Assembly (NCBI GenBank): GCA_016873455.1
Contig: VGXE01000014.1
Span: 1 to 41,328, forward strand
Direction of reading: 5' to 3'
DNA from: Nitrospira sp.
GTDB taxonomy: Bacteria > Nitrospirota > Nitrospiria > Nitrospirales > Nitrospiraceae
DNA length: 41,328 nt
The notes under the pieces are model-generated. The model saw only the letters and a program-made list of their open reading frames with translations, was not told where the DNA came from and searched no databases. Made by a program: the position numbers and the translations under genes. Below are positions 24,180 to 33,335 of the stretch, in pieces (the first letter of the stretch is position 1; each line of letters opens with the position of its first letter).

Positions 24180-25100
24180 ATGATGATGGAAGGACGGAGC
24201 CTCAGAGGGTTCGCCGCCGGTGTCGGAATGTGTGGCATGACCCTCTTCATGGTCGAACAGGGCCACGCAGGTCTCTGGCGATGCATCCAAGCGGACGGAA
24301 CCGTCCTGTTCAAAGACGGAGGGGGGCCTGGATGTCATGAAATGGGCGCGTCAGGCGAGATCCAGTCAACCCCGGTCCTCAAGCGGGATGGTCCGGCTGA
24401 TCTCCAACGAGGGCGTCTGCCAGGCAAACCGGGCTTGTCACCGGACGTGACAACAGGGGCCGCGTTATCTTCTCAGCCCTTTTCACCGGCGTCGCGAACA
24501 ATTTCTGCTCTGAGCTATCATGACTTGGCTCCGGAATGGCGGGCCAAAGGCTGGAATATCCCGAACAAAGGTGATATTCAGCTGTTGCAAGTAGCTGTGA
24601 GGTATGTGCCCGCTGGCACCGGGCCATTGATCACAACTGATCATCATTTCATGGACGAAGCCCGGCAGGCCTTGGGTGTAGCGGTGCTGGCGGCTGCCAA
24701 GGCCGTGCGGTATGATGCCCGATTTCTTCAGGTGCAATTGACCATGCCCATGGTGGCGGGATCGTTTCACGGCGGAAAGCAAGTCGACGGGCCGAGCGCG
24801 AGCGCCGCCTGGGCGGTGGCCGTGACTTCGGCGATTTTGGGTGATGCGCTCCGGCAGGATGTGTGTTTCTCCGGAACGATCGATATGGATCTTGTCGTCG
24901 GGTCTGTCGGAGGGTTGGACCATAAAATCGAGGGCTGTCGCCTCTTGCCTCAATTTCATGAGTTGCTCATACCGTCGGGACAACAGACCTTTACGATTAC
25001 CGATAAAGGAATGGCACGATCCATCAAGGTCACAGAAGTCTCAACATTGAGCGACGCCTATGAAATCGTCACAGGCCAACCGCTCAGACCGGCTCCATAG
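24180..25100 (+). CDS. Exported Lon-type (S16) Ser-Lys protease domain protein without ATPase
   Basis: A 306-residue protein. Residues 1-31 resemble a signal peptide (RGFAAGVGMCGMTLFMVEQGHAG), followed by WRCIQADGTVLFKD, like the short DUF4124-type segment of exported proteins. Residues about 130-300 are a Lon proteolytic domain: DGPSASAAWAVAVTSAILG with Ser206 and SVGGLDHKIEGC with Lys249. The 43-residue spacing equals that of E. coli Lon S679-K722. No AAA module or PDZ domain is present; the region between (about 50-120) is proline-rich. It should act outside the cytoplasm. Lon-like secreted proteases such as the PDZ-S16 YlbL family are the nearest known analogue. The ATG at 24180 lacks a ribosome site (see promoter). 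Start at 24183 or 24186 is possible. Confidence 0.8.
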   Translation: MMMEGRSLRGFAAGVGMCGMTLFMVEQGHAGLWRCIQADGTVLFKDGGGPGCHEMGASGEIQSTPVLKRDGPADLQRGRLPGKPGLSPDVTTGAALSSQPFSPASRTISALSYHDLAPEWRAKGWNIPNKGDIQLLQVAVRYVPAGTGPLITTDHHFMDEARQALGVAVLAAAKAVRYDARFLQVQLTMPMVAGSFHGGKQVDGPSASAAWAVAVTSAILGDALRQDVCFSGTIDMDLVVGSVGGLDHKIEGCRLLPQFHELLIPSGQQTFTITDKGMARSIKVTEVSTLSDAYEIVTGQPLRPAP

Positions 25101-25107
25101 GTGTGTG

Positions 25108-26211
25108 ATGATTATCGGTGTTCCCAAAGAAATCAAAGACCATGAATATCGTGTGAGTCTCACGCCGGACGGAGCGACCGCACTGTGCCGGGCCGGGCAT
25201 GAGGTGTGGGTTGAGCCATCCGCCGGGCAAGGGAGCGGGTTTGCCGATGCCGAGTATCGCCAGGCAGGGGCATCAATCGCCGGGTCAAAAGAAGAGGTCT
25301 TTCAGAGGGCTGATTTGATCGTGAAGGTCAAAGAACCCTTGCTGTCGGAGTGTCCTCTGTTTCGGCCAGGTCAGGCGCTGTTTACCTATCTGCATTTGGC
25401 GGCATTTCCCGAATTGACTCAGGCGTTGCTGGAGAGACAGATCACGGCCATTGCCTATGAAACGACCGTAGCCAAGGACGGCAGTTTGCCGATGCTTAAG
25501 CCGATGAGCGAAATCGCCGGGCGGATGTCGGTGCAGGTGGGCGCGCAGTACTTGGAGAAAATTCATGGCGGCCAGGGCCTGCTGTTGGCGGGTGTGCCTG
25601 GTGTGACACCGGGCCACGTTGTTGTCCTCGGCGCCGGTGTCGTGGGAATCTCAGCGCTCCGCATCGCCGTAGGCATGGGTGCGCAAGTGACGGTTCTCAA
25701 TCTTGACGTCGAGCGGCTGCGCTATTTGGATGACCTCTATGGCGGACGGATTGTCACGCGTGCCGCCAGTGCCGCTGCGATCGAACACGCTGTCCGTGGC
25801 GCGGACCTTGTAATTGGTGCGGTGTTAGTTCCCGGCGCAAAAGCCCCGAAGTTAGTGTCGCGTGCTGTCGTCGCCCAGATGAAGCCTGGGGCGGTGATCG
25901 TCGATGTGTCGGTGGATCAAGGGGGCTGTTTTGAAACGACAAGGCCGACGACGCATTCCGATCCGGTGTATGTCGTAGACGGAGTCGTGCATTACTGTGT
26001 GGCCAATATGCCCGGTATTGTACCGCGCACGTCGACGTTTGCATTGACAAACGCAACCCTGCCATATCTTCTCCGGCTCGCATCGGAGGGCGTCGATCGG
26101 GCGATCCGCACCGATGGTGGACTGGCGAAAGGGGTCAACCTACGGGGCGGGCAGGTGACTTGTCAGGGGGTGGCGGAGGCGCATGGGTTGCGTTTTACCC
26201 CTCTCTTGTAA
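25108..26211 (+). CDS. ald: Alanine dehydrogenase
   Basis: A 367-residue enzyme for reversible NAD-linked conversion of L-alanine to pyruvate and ammonia. It opens [20 protein letters not shown], with the substrate residues in VKVKEP and the His in [10 protein letters not shown], the Asp in VDVSVDQGG, and the dinucleotide fold [21 protein letters not shown]. Length matches the family (about 370). ATG at 25108 is chosen; GTG at 25105 is adjacent. It begins eight bases after the Lon-like gene, so the pair may be cotranscribed. In ammonia-rich habitats the enzyme can also fix ammonium into alanine. Confidence 0.95.
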   Translation: MIIGVPKEIKDHEYRVSLTPDGATALCRAGHEVWVEPSAGQGSGFADAEYRQAGASIAGSKEEVFQRADLIVKVKEPLLSECPLFRPGQALFTYLHLAAFPELTQALLERQITAIAYETTVAKDGSLPMLKPMSEIAGRMSVQVGAQYLEKIHGGQGLLLAGVPGVTPGHVVVLGAGVVGISALRIAVGMGAQVTVLNLDVERLRYLDDLYGGRIVTRAASAAAIEHAVRGADLVIGAVLVPGAKAPKLVSRAVVAQMKPGAVIVDVSVDQGGCFETTRPTTHSDPVYVVDGVVHYCVANMPGIVPRTSTFALTNATLPYLLRLASEGVDRAIRTDGGLAKGVNLRGGQVTCQGVAEAHGLRFTPLL

Positions 26212-26250
26212 GACAATCCGGTTCCCGCTTCTTGTTTCTGACGCTCTTGT

Positions 26251-26610
<360 letters not shown>

Positions 26611-26907
26611 ATGACTGAGTCGGGAGGCGAGACGTCGGTTCGTGCGCACATCGTCGTAAGGGGCCGTGTGCAAGGTGTCGGGTACCGTGCGTTTTCCGTC
26701 CGTGCAGGGGTTCGCCACGGGCTGTTGGGCGGGGTAAGAAATCTTGATGACGGCCGGGTGGAGTTGGATGTCGAAGGGGTGCGACCGGCAATTGAGGCGT
26801 TGTTGCGGGAATTGAAGATAGGTCCGCCGGGCGCTCAGGTGACGGGCATCGAGGCTGAGTGGAAGCCGGCGACCGGACGGTTTTCTGATTTCACGATCTG
26901 GTACTAG
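26611..26907 (+). CDS. acyP: Acylphosphatase
   Basis: A 98-residue enzyme that hydrolyses acyl-phosphates. The catalytic Arg is in GRVQGVGYRAF and the Asn in GVRNLDDGRVEL, both in normal positions for the ferredoxin-like fold. The N-terminus has about eight extra residues over the family's typical 90. The ribosome site (AGCGAAG) is weak. It precedes the sigma factor by 27 bases and may be cotranscribed. Confidence 0.92.
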   Translation: MTESGGETSVRAHIVVRGRVQGVGYRAFSVRAGVRHGLLGGVRNLDDGRVELDVEGVRPAIEALLRELKIGPPGAQVTGIEAEWKPATGRFSDFTIWY

Positions 26908-26934
26908 CACGGGGTGAAGAGGGAGCGATTGAGG

Positions 26935-27888
26935 ATGGGGCGATCACGCGGAGCACAGCTGGCAGTGAATGATGTGCGGCGACGAACCGTCGATGACCAT
27001 GACGAGGCCGTCGTCGAACACGCCGCCGATCCTGCCGAGAAGGAATCCGGTCGTTCAGAGGGACTGGATACGCTGAAAAGCTATCTGCGGGAAGTCCGCC
27101 GCTCCACATTGCTTACGTTCAAGCAAGAGCAGCAATTGGGTAAGCGGGTGATGGCCGGAGACGAGCAGGCACGCCAGCAGATGATCGAGTCCAATTTACG
27201 CCTCGTCATCAGCATCGGCAAGCGGTATATGCATCGAGGGTTTCCCTTTTCCGATATCGTCGAAGAAGGCAATCTGGGTCTCATCAAAGCCGTCGAAAAA
27301 TTTAATTACAAGCGCGGATTCCGGTTCAGTACCTATGCGTCCTGGTGGATCAGGCAGTACATCGAGCGGGGCATCATCAATCAAGGGAAGCTGGTGCGCC
27401 TGCCTGTGCATGTCGTGGAACGGTTGAATCGCTACCTTGGCAAGGTCGAACAGTTGGTGCAGGAACTCGGGCGCGAGCCAATGGCGCAAGAAGTGGCCGT
27501 GAAGATGAAGACCTCGGAAGAGGAAGTGTTGGACATCAAACAACTCGTGCGGACGACCTGCTCGCTCGACAGTCCCATCAATGACCGGACCGATACATTC
27601 CTCCGCGATGTGATCGAAGATCCCGCCGGCCTGTCGCCTGACGAGACGGTCGATGGGGTTCGGCGTCGGGCTGACCTGATTGCCTGGGTCAAGGAGTTGC
27701 CTGAGAAAGAGCAAACTGTTATTGTGTCGCGGTTCGGGCTCAATGGTGACGAGGCGAAGACGCTGGAAGAAATCGGCCGGGAGATGGGATTGACCCGCGA
27801 ACGGGTCCGGCAGATCGAGATGGCGGCGTTGGTTCGACTCCGGAACACCATCGAGCGGAAAACCATGACACAAGAAGATTTGCTCTAA
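26935..27888 (+). CDS. RpoS/RpoD-type group 2 sigma factor
   Basis: A 317-residue sigma70-family factor. Region 1.2 ([20 protein letters not shown]), region 2 with the RNA polymerase and -10 contacts ([39 protein letters not shown]), region 3 ([19 protein letters not shown]) and region 4 ([21 protein letters not shown], the -35 helix-turn-helix) are all present. It lacks the long region 1.1 and non-conserved insert of housekeeping RpoD, so it is a group 2 factor of the RpoS type, or a second RpoD paralogue. ATG at 26935 follows GGGAG; a GTG at 26914 would add seven residues. The apt gene begins four bases after it. Confidence 0.88.
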   Translation: MGRSRGAQLAVNDVRRRTVDDHDEAVVEHAADPAEKESGRSEGLDTLKSYLREVRRSTLLTFKQEQQLGKRVMAGDEQARQQMIESNLRLVISIGKRYMHRGFPFSDIVEEGNLGLIKAVEKFNYKRGFRFSTYASWWIRQYIERGIINQGKLVRLPVHVVERLNRYLGKVEQLVQELGREPMAQEVAVKMKTSEEEVLDIKQLVRTTCSLDSPINDRTDTFLRDVIEDPAGLSPDETVDGVRRRADLIAWVKELPEKEQTVIVSRFGLNGDEAKTLEEIGREMGLTRERVRQIEMAALVRLRNTIERKTMTQEDLL

Positions 27889-27892
27889 CTCC

Positions 27893-28417
27893 GTGGCCGC
27901 CATCGACTACCGATCACTCATCCGCGAAGTCCCGGACTTTCCCAAGCCCGGCATCTTGTTCTATGACATCACCACACTCTTGAAGAACGCTGAGGCCGTC
28001 CGAGGTCTGGCCGACGACTTGGCGGGCCGATACCATACGCAGCGGATCGCGAAAGTGGTGGGGATCGAATCCCGCGGATTCATCTTCGCCGGAATTTTAG
28101 CGGCGCGCCTCGGAGCCGGGTTCGTTCCCGTTCGCAAACCGGGAAAACTGCCGGCGGATTGTTTTGAAGTTAAATACAGCTTGGAATACGGTTCCAATTC
28201 CCTGGCCATCCATCGCGATGCGATTGGCATGGATGAGCGGGTGCTGATTGTAGACGATCTCTTAGCCACGGGGGGCACCGCAGAAGCCACGATCAGGCTT
28301 GTTCGCCAACTCGGCGGGCACATCGTCGGTCTCGATTTTCTGGTGGAGCTCAAGAGTTTGAACGGCCGTAACAAGCTGGCCGGATATGAAGTGCATTCCA
28401 CCATTCTCTATCCCTAG
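27893..28417 (+). CDS. apt: Adenine phosphoribosyltransferase
   Basis: A 174-residue purine-salvage enzyme making AMP from adenine and PRPP. The PRPP loop [14 protein letters not shown] is exact. The N-terminal [21 protein letters not shown] and [15 protein letters not shown] stretches are apt signatures. It starts with GTG at 27893, four bases after the sigma gene's stop, so translation is probably coupled. A hairpin follows at 28426-28442. Confidence 0.94.
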   Translation: MAAIDYRSLIREVPDFPKPGILFYDITTLLKNAEAVRGLADDLAGRYHTQRIAKVVGIESRGFIFAGILAARLGAGFVPVRKPGKLPADCFEVKYSLEYGSNSLAIHRDAIGMDERVLIVDDLLATGGTAEATIRLVRQLGGHIVGLDFLVELKSLNGRNKLAGYEVHSTILYP

Positions 28418-28425
28418 TCCGTCAC

Positions 28426-28442
28426 CTCTTGTCAAACAAGAG
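28426..28442 (+). terminator. Short hairpin after apt
   Basis: CTCTTGT and ACAAGAG form a perfect 7-base stem with a CAA loop. No T-run follows, so it is only a possible terminator. Confidence 0.4.
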
Positions 28443-28505
28443 ATGCCGTGTTATAGATGCCGAACTTTTTTCCGTCGCAAGCTTGCCTAAGAGGGCAGAA
28501 TCGGT

Positions 28506-29063
28506 ATGGCGACGAAGCCGCACGCAAAGAAAAAATCCGTGACGAAGTCTAAGCCGGTTCGGACCGCTCATAAGCAGTCCGTTCCCGTGGCACCCGCGCC
28601 GCCCGCAAAGCGACCCGCCGCTCCCGTGGTGGCCGAACCCGTTCGACCAAAGGAAACGGCGAAAGAGCGAGAGGCGAGAGAGCGCCGGCAGGAAGTGCTC
28701 CACCGGATGCTCCTGGGAAAACGGCAGGAAATCATCCGCGAAATCGAAGAGAGTTTGGGCCAGTCGCTGACGGAGGATCAACAGCGGCGGCTGGAGTCGG
28801 CGCGTGATGTCGGCGACCAGGCCTTGATGGATCTTGAGCGCGAGCTCGGTATCTCGCTGATGGAGATGCGCAACCGCCGCCGGCAGTCGATCGATGAAGC
28901 GTTGATGCGGCTGCACGAAGGGACCTACGGGATGTGTGCCGAATGCGGTGTCGAGATCAGCGAGAAACGCCTGCAAGTTGTTCCCTTTGCCAAACTGTGT
29001 GTCGAGTGCCAATCAAAAGAAGAGTTGCTCGAGAAAATCGAGAAGGAAGAAGATCGCGATTAA
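28506..29063 (+). CDS. DksA/TraR-family zinc-finger protein
   Basis: A 185-residue protein. The first 55 residues are a Lys/Pro/Ala-rich tail (KPHAKKKSVTKSKPV...) not found in E. coli DksA (151 residues). Residues about 65-145 form the coiled coil that enters the polymerase channel; the zinc finger is CAECGVEISEKRL followed by CVECQ, a full C4 site. DksA-type proteins adjust transcription with ppGpp; the residue set at the coil tip needed for this (Asp-Ala) was not clearly identifiable, so it may be a TraR/YocK-like relative instead. Confidence 0.88.
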   Translation: MATKPHAKKKSVTKSKPVRTAHKQSVPVAPAPPAKRPAAPVVAEPVRPKETAKEREARERRQEVLHRMLLGKRQEIIREIEESLGQSLTEDQQRRLESARDVGDQALMDLERELGISLMEMRNRRRQSIDEALMRLHEGTYGMCAECGVEISEKRLQVVPFAKLCVECQSKEELLEKIEKEEDRD

Positions 29064-29189
29064 GTCCTGCTGCCGTCCCCCTCAGTATTTGCCCGACACA
29101 CGCATCCATCCTGCATTGAAACGAACCGATCGGCCGAGTCGCTGGCCATTCAATCAGTTGAAGAAGCACCACTCTGTGGTGGGAGTATC

Positions 29190-29888
29190 ATGAGCGGAGG
29201 AGTGTCTCAATCAGCGGTCGTATTAGCCAGCGGGGGACTGGATTCTACGGTCACCGCCGCGGTGGCTCAACGCGACGGATATGATGTAGACCTGCTGACT
29301 GTGGCCTATGGACAGCGGCACGCTCTAGAAGTGGAGCGGGCCGGCCAGGTCGCGGCCGCGTTGGGTGCTCGGCGGCATCTGATTGTTCATGCGGACTTGC
29401 AGGCCATCGGGGGTTCAGCGCTCACCGGAGATTTCCCTGTCCCAAAAAATCGGACGGAATTGGATCGGGGGCAGGGGATACCCGTGACCTATGTTCCAGG
29501 AAGAAATCTGATCTTCTTGTCGCTGGCGGCGGCGTACGCGGAAGTGCTGCATGCGTCCGTCATTTATTTTGGCGCCAATGTGTTGGATTATTCCGGCTAT
29601 CCGGATTGCAGTCCAGAATTCATTCGAGCGGTCGAAGCAGCGGTGCGGATCGGGACGAAGGCAGGTGCGGAGGGGAGGGGAATCGAGGTGCGGGCACCAC
29701 TTCTGAAAATGACCAAGGCCGACATCATCAGGCTTGGACTGACCCTGGCGGTCCCGTTTCATCTCACTCACAGTTGCTACGACCCCATCGGCTCGCTGGC
29801 GTGCGGGCAATGCGACAGTTGCCTGATCCGGAAGCGAGGATTCGCTGAGGCGGGAGTTGTAGATCCTGTCCCCTATGCGGTACTCTGA
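29190..29888 (+). CDS. queC: 7-cyano-7-deazaguanine synthase
   Basis: A 232-residue ATP-dependent enzyme that converts carboxy-deazaguanine to preQ0 in queuosine synthesis. The P-loop SGGLDSTV opens the protein, and zinc ligands appear as CYDP...CGQCDSC near residues 200-216. GGGAG sits five bases before the ATG. Other que genes are not in the window, and no preQ1 riboswitch was seen upstream. Confidence 0.95.
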   Translation: MSGGVSQSAVVLASGGLDSTVTAAVAQRDGYDVDLLTVAYGQRHALEVERAGQVAAALGARRHLIVHADLQAIGGSALTGDFPVPKNRTELDRGQGIPVTYVPGRNLIFLSLAAAYAEVLHASVIYFGANVLDYSGYPDCSPEFIRAVEAAVRIGTKAGAEGRGIEVRAPLLKMTKADIIRLGLTLAVPFHLTHSCYDPIGSLACGQCDSCLIRKRGFAEAGVVDPVPYAVL

Positions 29889-29940
29889 GGCATTGAGAAA
29901 GTGTTTCCAATGAAGTGAACCAGATGAACGGGATGAATAC

Positions 29941-30342
29941 ATGAACAGAACTATCAAGGCTTCACAGGCGGTGTGGATGAGCATGCTGGTGTTTGCGCTG
30001 GGAGCCGCTCCTGCGTGTAGTCAGAGCGAGTCTCAGCCGCAAAGCCAGGCGGGGACCGTACCGGCTGAACTCCAAATCGGGGAGCAGAAGTTCATGGCCA
30101 ATTGTTCTGCGTGTCACGGAGTCGGCGGTGTGGGGACCAAACAAGGGCCGCCGCTCGTCCACAAGGTCTATGAACCCAACCATCACGGCGACGCCGCATT
30201 CCAGCGGGCCGCCGCCAACGGTGTCCAATCGCATCATTGGGAGTTCGGCAACATGCCGAAGATTGAAAAAGTGACACCCGACGACGTTAGCCAGATCGTC
30301 AAATACGTCCGCTGGCTCCAAAAACAAGCCGGAATTTTCTAG
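29941..30342 (+). CDS. Class I cytochrome c lipoprotein
   Basis: A 133-residue exported electron carrier. The N-terminus has a hydrophobic stretch ending in the lipobox-like APAC (Cys about 26), then a Ser/Gln-rich linker. One haem site CSACH lies at about 55-59 and the axial Met is likely in FGNMPKIEKVT (about 107). The C-terminal helix DVSQIVKYVRWLQKQ is typical. The haem domain is about 80 residues. It forms a unit with the 90-residue gene 28 bases downstream. Confidence 0.92.
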   Translation: MNRTIKASQAVWMSMLVFALGAAPACSQSESQPQSQAGTVPAELQIGEQKFMANCSACHGVGGVGTKQGPPLVHKVYEPNHHGDAAFQRAAANGVQSHHWEFGNMPKIEKVTPDDVSQIVKYVRWLQKQAGIF

Positions 30343-30370
30343 CCAAGTTCTAGCCGAGGAGTCAATCGCG

Positions 30371-30643
30371 ATGGGTGAATCCAAGGATAATAAGAACAAG
30401 ACTCTTTCACTGAATGTGCGGTTAAAGGCTACTGAATCGTCGGCACATCCGCGAGCGGCCAACTATACAAACGTCGGCGTGGCACAAGGCATTGCGTATC
30501 TCGATTTTGGCTTTATTGAGCCGGCGCTATTGGCGGCGATTGCCAAGAATGCCAAGGATGGTCAAGCCGCACCCAAGGGATTGGACGGAGCTCTGGTCAC
30601 GCGCGTCGCGATGGGTGTGGATGTGTTAACGCGATTGCATTAG
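30371..30643 (+). CDS. Small hypothetical protein (DUF3467-like)
   Basis: A 90-residue soluble protein without signal peptide. The stretch NYTNVGVAQGIAYLDFGFIE recalls DUF3467 proteins, which share a short beta-rich core with an Asn-x-Val start and L-D-F-G end. GGAG lies nine bases before the ATG. Function unknown. Sitting directly behind the cytochrome c gene suggests a joint role, but it should be cytoplasmic while the cytochrome is exported. Confidence 0.65.
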   Translation: MGESKDNKNKTLSLNVRLKATESSAHPRAANYTNVGVAQGIAYLDFGFIEPALLAAIAKNAKDGQAAPKGLDGALVTRVAMGVDVLTRLH

Positions 30644-31034
30644 CAAATTCAGCAAATTTTGATGGGAATGCGGGAAGCCAGAGGGCCAAAGCCGAACGTG
30701 TAAGAGCCGCTGCTACCGTCTTAAGCTTGGAGCTGGCTTGAATCCGTGTCCTCGACTGAGACCGAATCCATTCAAAGACTCGCCTGGGTATCCTGCCTAG
30801 TGACCTCGCCGTTAACAGGTCATCTTCAGTACGCCGTTCTAGTTGGGATTGTCTGCTAAAAGAATCCGCGAGCGGTTGCTCCCCTGTGACGTGAGTAGTC
30901 CGCTGAGGCCCTATACCAACTTCCCTGAAACACATCATGCCCTGTTACCCATGGGACTGAGTGCCACTATGGGACTGGTGTGGGTGCAACGGAACAACTT
31001 GACTTGCCTCTATCCCTCACTCACACTTGCGTGT
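30644..31034. other. Intergenic region before malQ
   Basis: No gene, repeat or clear promoter was identified in this 391-base stretch. The malQ frame is open from 30843, but its translation there (low-complexity, no domain) does not look like protein. Confidence 0.45.
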
Positions 31035-33287
31035 ATGTACGACTTGTCTGAGAGCGAGTTGCTTCGGCTGCTGGCGGATCGCGCCGGAATCGCCGCGGAC
31101 TATTACGATATTGCCGGCACGCTACATGTCACGACCGATGAAACGCGCCGCGCAATTTTGGCCGCGATGGAGTTCCGGGTAGACAGTCGCGCCGAGTTGA
31201 TCGATGCGCTGACCGAGTGGGACGATCGGCCGTGGATTCAGCATTGTGAGCCGGTTCGCATCGTGCGATTCGGGCAAGATCCCGGTACCTGGTCGTTGCA
31301 TGTGCCGTGCGAGAGTCATGAGGAGTCGGTGATTCGGGTTCGGTGGTGGCTTGTGTCCGAGAGCGGCGAGCGATCCCACGAGCGGGAAGAAGGGCCTGGT
31401 CTGAAGGTTGAAGAAGCCCGCGTCGTTGCCGGACGGCGATTCGTTCGGATGGCGTGTACTCTTCCGCAAGCCCTGCCGCTGGGGTATTACAGCGTCCACG
31501 TCCGGATGCAAGGCGGAAGTGTCGAACTCGCTACAGGGTTTCGCGTGATCGTGGCCCCCGCACGCTGTTTCGTGCCTGAATGGTTCGAGCGAGGGACACG
31601 TCTATGGGGGATCGCCTTGCAGCTCTATTCGTTGCGGAGCGCCCGCAACTGGGGGGTGGGAGACTTTCACGATCTTTCAACGGTGGTGGAGTGGGCCAGA
31701 AAGCAGTTGGGTGCTTCCGTGATCGGACTGAATCCGCTGCATGCGCTGAAAAATTCGACGCCCTATCATATCAGTCCCTATTCGCCGACCAGCCGGTTGT
31801 TTCTGAATGAATTGTACATCGACGTCGAGCAGGTAGAGGAATGTCGTACCGATCCAACGGTCCGTGCTTGCCTGGCCGATGCCACGTTCCGCGCGCGACT
31901 TGACGCAGCCAGACGGAGTGAATTTGTCGAGTATGACGCGGTGGCTGCGGCGAAGCGCACGGTGCTGGATCTGTGCGCTCAGGCGTTCGCACGGGACAAC
32001 TTTGAGGGTGGTGACCCTGATCGTTCGCCGACGACCGAGCGCGGGCGCGTATTTCAGCAGTACGTCCGGCAGGAAGGGGAGCCCCTGGCCCACTATGCGT
32101 TGTTTCGGGTACTGGAGGAAGAGCTGAAGTCTGAGTCCTCATTGCCGGAAGTGTGGATGAAATGGCCCGCGCCCTTCCGCGAGCCATCCTCGGATGCGGT
32201 GGATGAGTTTCGACGACGTCATGCGAAGAAGATTCGCGCGGTGCAATACATCCAGTGGCTGGCACACGGTCAATTGAGCGCGCTCGTCGACAAGGCTGCC
32301 CAAGCCTGTATGCCGATCGGGCTCTACTACGATCTGGCCTTGGGCAGTGATCGTGCCGGGGCTGATGGGTGGCGCTTTCACCCTGTCCTCGCGATGCAGG
32401 CGGATTGTGGCGCTCCGCCAGATGCCTTAGGTCCTGAAGGGCAGAATTGGGGGGTTTCACCAGCTGACCCGATCAGGCTGCGCGCCAGCGGGTATGAATA
32501 CCTTATTGAGTTGCTGCGCCGGAATCTTCGCTATGGTGGGGCCATCCGACTCGATCACGTGATGGCATTCTTCCGGTTATTCTGGATTCCACGGGGCATG
32601 CCTGCATCGAAGGGGACTTATGTCCATTACCCGGCGGACGATTTGCTCGCGATTCTTGCGCTGGAAAGTGTGCGGGCCAAGGTCTTAGTCATCGGGGAAG
32701 ATCTGGGTACCGTGCCTGACTGGGTGCGCGAGAGACTCGGAAGCGCCGGAGTTCTTTCATACCGCGTATTCTATTTTGAACGGACGTGGGGGGGAGGGTG
32801 TAAGCCTCCGGGGGCGTATCCGTCCCAAGCACTGGCTGTGGCGACGACGCACGATTTGCCGACGCTCTGTGGGTATTGGGCGGGGGGCGACATTGAGACT
32901 CGCGCAGAGTTGGGTTTCTTTCCGTCGGAAGAGTCCAAGATGTCGGCAATGGCTGAACGGCAACGTGAGAAAGCGGCGATTCTTTCGGCGGTACGTTCTG
33001 AGGGGCTCTTGCCACCCGGTACGTCGGACGATGTAGCCCAGGTGCCAGCGATGGGAGAGGAATTGGCTCGAGCCATTCATGTGTATTTGGCTCGTACTCC
33101 GGCCTGGTTGGTGTTAGCCAATGTTGAGGATGTGATCGGCGCGCAGGTGCAGACGAATGTGCCGGGCACGGTCGACCAGCATCCGAACTGGCGGAGAAAA
33201 CTGACGCTGACGGTGGAGGAGCTGATTCGCGACAGTCGGTTTGAACAGCTTGCGGGGGAGTTGCGTTCATTGCGCCCCCTTGTGTAA
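31035..33287 (+). CDS. malQ: 4-alpha-glucanotransferase (GH77)
   Basis: A 750-residue amylomaltase that moves glucan chains between alpha-1,4-glucans, used in glycogen or maltodextrin turnover. GH77 markers: the nucleophile Asp in AIRLDHVMAFFRLFWIP, the acid/base Glu in VLVIGEDLGTVPDWV, and the third acidic residue in THDLPTLCGYW. The first 200 residues form the extra beta-rich N-terminal domain of the long MalQ type. ATG at 31035 begins a folded sequence (MYDLSESELLRLLADRAG); no strong ribosome site is visible for it or for upstream candidates. Confidence 0.93.
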   Translation: MYDLSESELLRLLADRAGIAADYYDIAGTLHVTTDETRRAILAAMEFRVDSRAELIDALTEWDDRPWIQHCEPVRIVRFGQDPGTWSLHVPCESHEESVIRVRWWLVSESGERSHEREEGPGLKVEEARVVAGRRFVRMACTLPQALPLGYYSVHVRMQGGSVELATGFRVIVAPARCFVPEWFERGTRLWGIALQLYSLRSARNWGVGDFHDLSTVVEWARKQLGASVIGLNPLHALKNSTPYHISPYSPTSRLFLNELYIDVEQVEECRTDPTVRACLADATFRARLDAARRSEFVEYDAVAAAKRTVLDLCAQAFARDNFEGGDPDRSPTTERGRVFQQYVRQEGEPLAHYALFRVLEEELKSESSLPEVWMKWPAPFREPSSDAVDEFRRRHAKKIRAVQYIQWLAHGQLSALVDKAAQACMPIGLYYDLALGSDRAGADGWRFHPVLAMQADCGAPPDALGPEGQNWGVSPADPIRLRASGYEYLIELLRRNLRYGGAIRLDHVMAFFRLFWIPRGMPASKGTYVHYPADDLLAILALESVRAKVLVIGEDLGTVPDWVRERLGSAGVLSYRVFYFERTWGGGCKPPGAYPSQALAVATTHDLPTLCGYWAGGDIETRAELGFFPSEESKMSAMAERQREKAAILSAVRSEGLLPPGTSDDVAQVPAMGEELARAIHVYLARTPAWLVLANVEDVIGAQVQTNVPGTVDQHPNWRRKLTLTVEELIRDSRFEQLAGELRSLRPLV

Positions 33288-33335
33288 GAACATGCCGTAT
33301 GCGCGAGTTTGTCCCACCGCCATCATCGGTCGGCC

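Noticed and set aside
29064-29189. preQ1 riboswitch before queC
   Set aside because: No preQ1 aptamer core or pseudoknot could be recognised in the 126 bases upstream.
30843-31034. N-terminal extension of malQ to 30843
   Set aside because: The translation lacks domain character and the upstream codon is not an ATG with a ribosome site; the GH77 N-terminal domain begins after 31035.
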